DNA of 64,000 nt, taken from Nitrosospira sp. Is2. GTDB lineage: Bacteria; Pseudomonadota; Gammaproteobacteria; Burkholderiales; Nitrosomonadaceae. This document shows, piece by piece, positions 62,114-64,000 of this stretch; the first letter of the stretch is position 1, and the number at the start of each line of letters is the position of its first letter. The stretch lies in the NCBI RefSeq assembly GCF_033095785.1, contig NZ_CP137134.1, positions 3,348,001 through 3,412,000 on the forward strand, given 5' to 3'. The position numbers were made by a program, and so were the translations under genes. The notes beneath the pieces are model-generated. The model ran no database searches. It had not been told where the DNA came from and was given only the letters and a program-made list of their open reading frames with translations.

Positions 62114-63276
62114 ATGACGATTGTGACCTTGGCAACGGACCAGAATCACGATCCTGATAAACTTTCGCAAACTGCCAGAAGAATGCTCGAGCTTCGAGAG
62201 GAAATATTCCTGAATGTAGAAAAAGGCTTCGGCAGACTGTCAAGGAAGCCCAAAAATTACCGCACCAATTCTGATCGATACCCTCCCAGCCCTATACCGG
62301 AACCTTGCAGAAGCTATTACGCCTGACTACCCGGGAACCACGGCAGATGAAGGTAGTACCGTAGCCACTGAGCATGGCGCAGAACGAGCGCGGCTAACGA
62401 ACTACAATTTCCATCCGGTTATTCAGAGTATCAAACACTAAGATGGACGATTTTTGACGTTCTAAAGCAAAATAACGTTCTGCTTAACAATGATGAATTT
62501 GGTGTAATCAATGCTTCCGTTGACGGATCAATACGTGAGCAGTAAATGGCTTCGCTCTTGCCGAAGCGGCGCTATGCGAAGGATTCGTCCCAGCCCTTAC
62601 ACATGACCTGCGAAATCCGCTATCAAACGCTTATGCTTATCCTTATGCGGAGCTGATCAATAGCGCTGCCGATCTAGCCAAGATAAAGACGTTTGCTAAA
62701 GGAATTATCGACAATCTCAGCCGCATGGATGGAATGATTCAAGATTGGCCGATTCCGTAAAATTTCAAACCGAAGAGCGGTTGCACCTTCGTCTTGAAGA
62801 ATTCGACATACAAGAGCTCGTGAAGGAGGTACACGATCAGTCCAGTGTCACGCGCGGCCCGCGCTTTCAATTTATTCGCAATATGGCTAAAGTGGGACCG
62901 AGAGGCAATGAAAAGGGCAATTGAAAATATTGTTGGCAATGCAGTGAAATACGGCCGTCCCGATACCCCTATTCGAATTAAAACTGATTCCCTGAATGAG
63001 CGCCTGCTATTGAGCGCGCATAACGAAGGAAATTCTATTCCTTCCGATCAAGTCAAGGATATATTTCAAGTATTCCGTAGAGCAGGGATTGCAAAAGAAG
63101 GGAACAAGGAGGGGCTGGGGTATAGGCTTGCCGTATGTTTGCAGTGTCGCGGAAAGCATGGCGGAAGTGTTGGAGTCGATAGCGGAGTAAACCGGGGAAC
63201 AACCTTCATAATAAACATTCCACTGGACTCAAGGGCGTATCAAGATGCTCCTGCGCTAGAAAGAAAATTGGATTGA
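62114..63276 (+). pseudogene. RsbRD-type sensor histidine kinase, multiply frameshifted
   Basis: Pieces of one protein run through three frames: an RsbRD-like N-terminal domain (LIDTLPALYRNLAEAITP, EHGAERARLTNYN, LRWTIFDVLKQNN), the dimerisation H-box (ALTHDLRNPLSNA near 62600) and the ATP-binding domain (AIENIVGNAVKYGRPDTP, AHNEGNSIPSDQVKDIFQVF). Frame changes or stops fall near 62250, 62430, 62545, 62745 and 62870. The intact 3' frame from 62845 encodes only the HATPase part. The gene is dead as a kinase. Confidence 0.82.
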
Positions 63277-63553
63277 TCCTGGAATAGCAGCCGGACGCAG
63301 CGTCCTAAAAGCACAAGCAGATGTTAAAAAAAGTGGCATCTGAAAACGCGATCGTTCTTTTTTCTTCAGGAAACTTGCGTTACGTTGACCACCGCACAGA
63401 TAATGGGGACAAGGAAGGATATTGTTGACCTATAGACCAGTGACTGTATTCGTAATCACTTTATTGTTATTGCCGTTTTTTTCAGGAAAGCGAACGGAGA
63501 ATACCGGGCTTGGCGAGTGGTGAAGCGGGTCTATAATCTGAGGAAAAGAGGAG
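63277..63553. other. Intergenic region upstream of the last gene
   Basis: AT-rich, no gene. It should hold the promoter of the SRPBCC gene; none was assigned. Confidence 0.35.
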
Positions 63554-63559
63554 ATGAAA

Positions 63560-64000
63560 ATGCTAGGAAAAATTGTAACGCTGGCTGCCATGGCCGCCGG
63601 CGGAGTGATGTTATCCAAACAGCTCAGAAGATCGCGCGAGTCTGGCCATAACCTGTCAATGATCGAAGAAACCATCGAAATCGATGTGCCTGTAAGCACC
63701 GCGTACAACCAGTGGACTCAATTCGAGGATTTTCCCAAGTTCATGGATGGCGTGCGTGAAGTACGTCAATTGGATGACACCCACTTGCACTGGCGCGCCG
63801 AAATCGGGGGTAGAGAGGAAGAATGGGACGCGGAAATAACCGAACAGGTGCCAGATACGCGGATTGCCTGGCGCAGTACCGGTGGCGTGCAGAATAGCGG
63901 GGTGGTGAGCTTCTACGAGCTATCCGATTCCAGGACCCGGATCGTGCTGAAAATGGAATACGGACCCAAGGGCTTCATTGAAGAAGTCGCGGATGCGTTG
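63560..64000 (+). CDS. SRPBCC/polyketide-cyclase-like protein (3' truncated)
   Basis: 147 codons are visible, and the frame is open at the window end. ATG 63560 lies six nt after AGGAG; an ATG at 63554 touches it. One N-terminal membrane helix (IVTLAAMAAGGVML, about 5-18) precedes a START/SRPBCC domain: ETIEIDVPVSTAYNQWTQFE, FPKFMDGVREVRQLD, WDAEITEQVPDTRIAWRS. Related proteins bind lipids or hydrophobic ligands (coenzyme Q-binding type). Ligand unknown. Confidence 0.85.
   Translation, partial: MLGKIVTLAAMAAGGVMLSKQLRRSRESGHNLSMIEETIEIDVPVSTAYNQWTQFEDFPKFMDGVREVRQLDDTHLHWRAEIGGREEEWDAEITEQVPDTRIAWRSTGGVQNSGVVSFYELSDSRTRIVLKMEYGPKGFIEEVADAL

Noticed and set aside
1..64000. CRISPR arrays, tRNA and rRNA genes
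   Set aside because: No regularly spaced short repeats, cloverleaf-like sequences or rRNA signatures were seen in the window.

Overview
The window looks like chromosomal DNA of a Gram-negative proteobacterium. It has moderately high GC, encodes outer-membrane and lipoprotein functions (TonB-dependent receptor, lipoboxes, O-antigen-type ligase) and carries a P22/podovirus-like prophage block. The overall gene flavour suggests a betaproteobacterium, possibly a Nitrosospira-like ammonia oxidiser. That assignment is a guess, because no rRNA or other diagnostic gene is present.

Layout. 1-3.4 kb: the 3' end of an RTX (calcium-binding repeat) secreted protein, then a convergent three-gene tyrosinase operon. 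Its middle gene resembles the Streptomyces MelC1 copper 'caddie'. 3.6-8.7 kb: a four-gene ABC efflux operon (HlyD adaptor, double ATPase, two permeases) like ybhGFSR. 8.9-16.1 kb: two unknown genes including a lipoprotein, a secreted phytase-like esterase, a KtrA/KtrB-type potassium uptake pair, a DUF1264 (oil-body-associated-like) secreted protein and a SulP transporter without a STAS domain. 16.2-21.5 kb: a ribbon-helix-helix protein, a helical protein resembling alpha-pore-forming toxins with its own terminator, a TonB-dependent receptor and a small secreted protein. 21.8-28.1 kb: a surface-polysaccharide cluster with an O-antigen ligase, three tandem paralogous GT4 glycosyltransferases and one GT2 glycosyltransferase.

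28.0-49.5 kb: a one-directional (minus strand) phage late region: Rz/Rz1-like spanins, small and large terminase, P22-type portal, a phage-borne glycoside hydrolase, scaffold, capsid, adaptors, tail parts, holin candidate, endolysin, a LamG protein with internal repeats and a GNAT acetyltransferase. No integrase, repressor, replication or antiterminator gene is visible. A near-consensus sigma-70 promoter followed by two tandem intrinsic terminators sits upstream of the first late gene, which resembles the lambda/P22 pR'-tR' late leader. Five more terminators or hairpins are scattered between the structural genes.

49.7-57.7 kb: a Pro-rich secreted protein, a Bor-like lipoprotein, an FAD-linked oxidase, a PoxB-like thiamine-diphosphate enzyme and a phospholipase D-VTT fusion coupled to an endonuclease/exonuclease/phosphatase-family gene. 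57.7-63.5 kb: a gene-poor stretch with three decayed signalling genes (a REC domain, a truncated histidine kinase and a multiply broken RsbRD-type histidine kinase), one intact Crp-family regulator, a Gly-rich secreted protein and a KGG-repeat stress protein. The window ends inside an SRPBCC-domain gene.

Most of the window is ordinary accessory chromosome. The most unusual items are the tyrosinase/MelC1-like operon, the phage late block with a leader but no visible activator, its glycoside hydrolase cargo, and the toxin-like gene with a possible frameshifted C-terminus.
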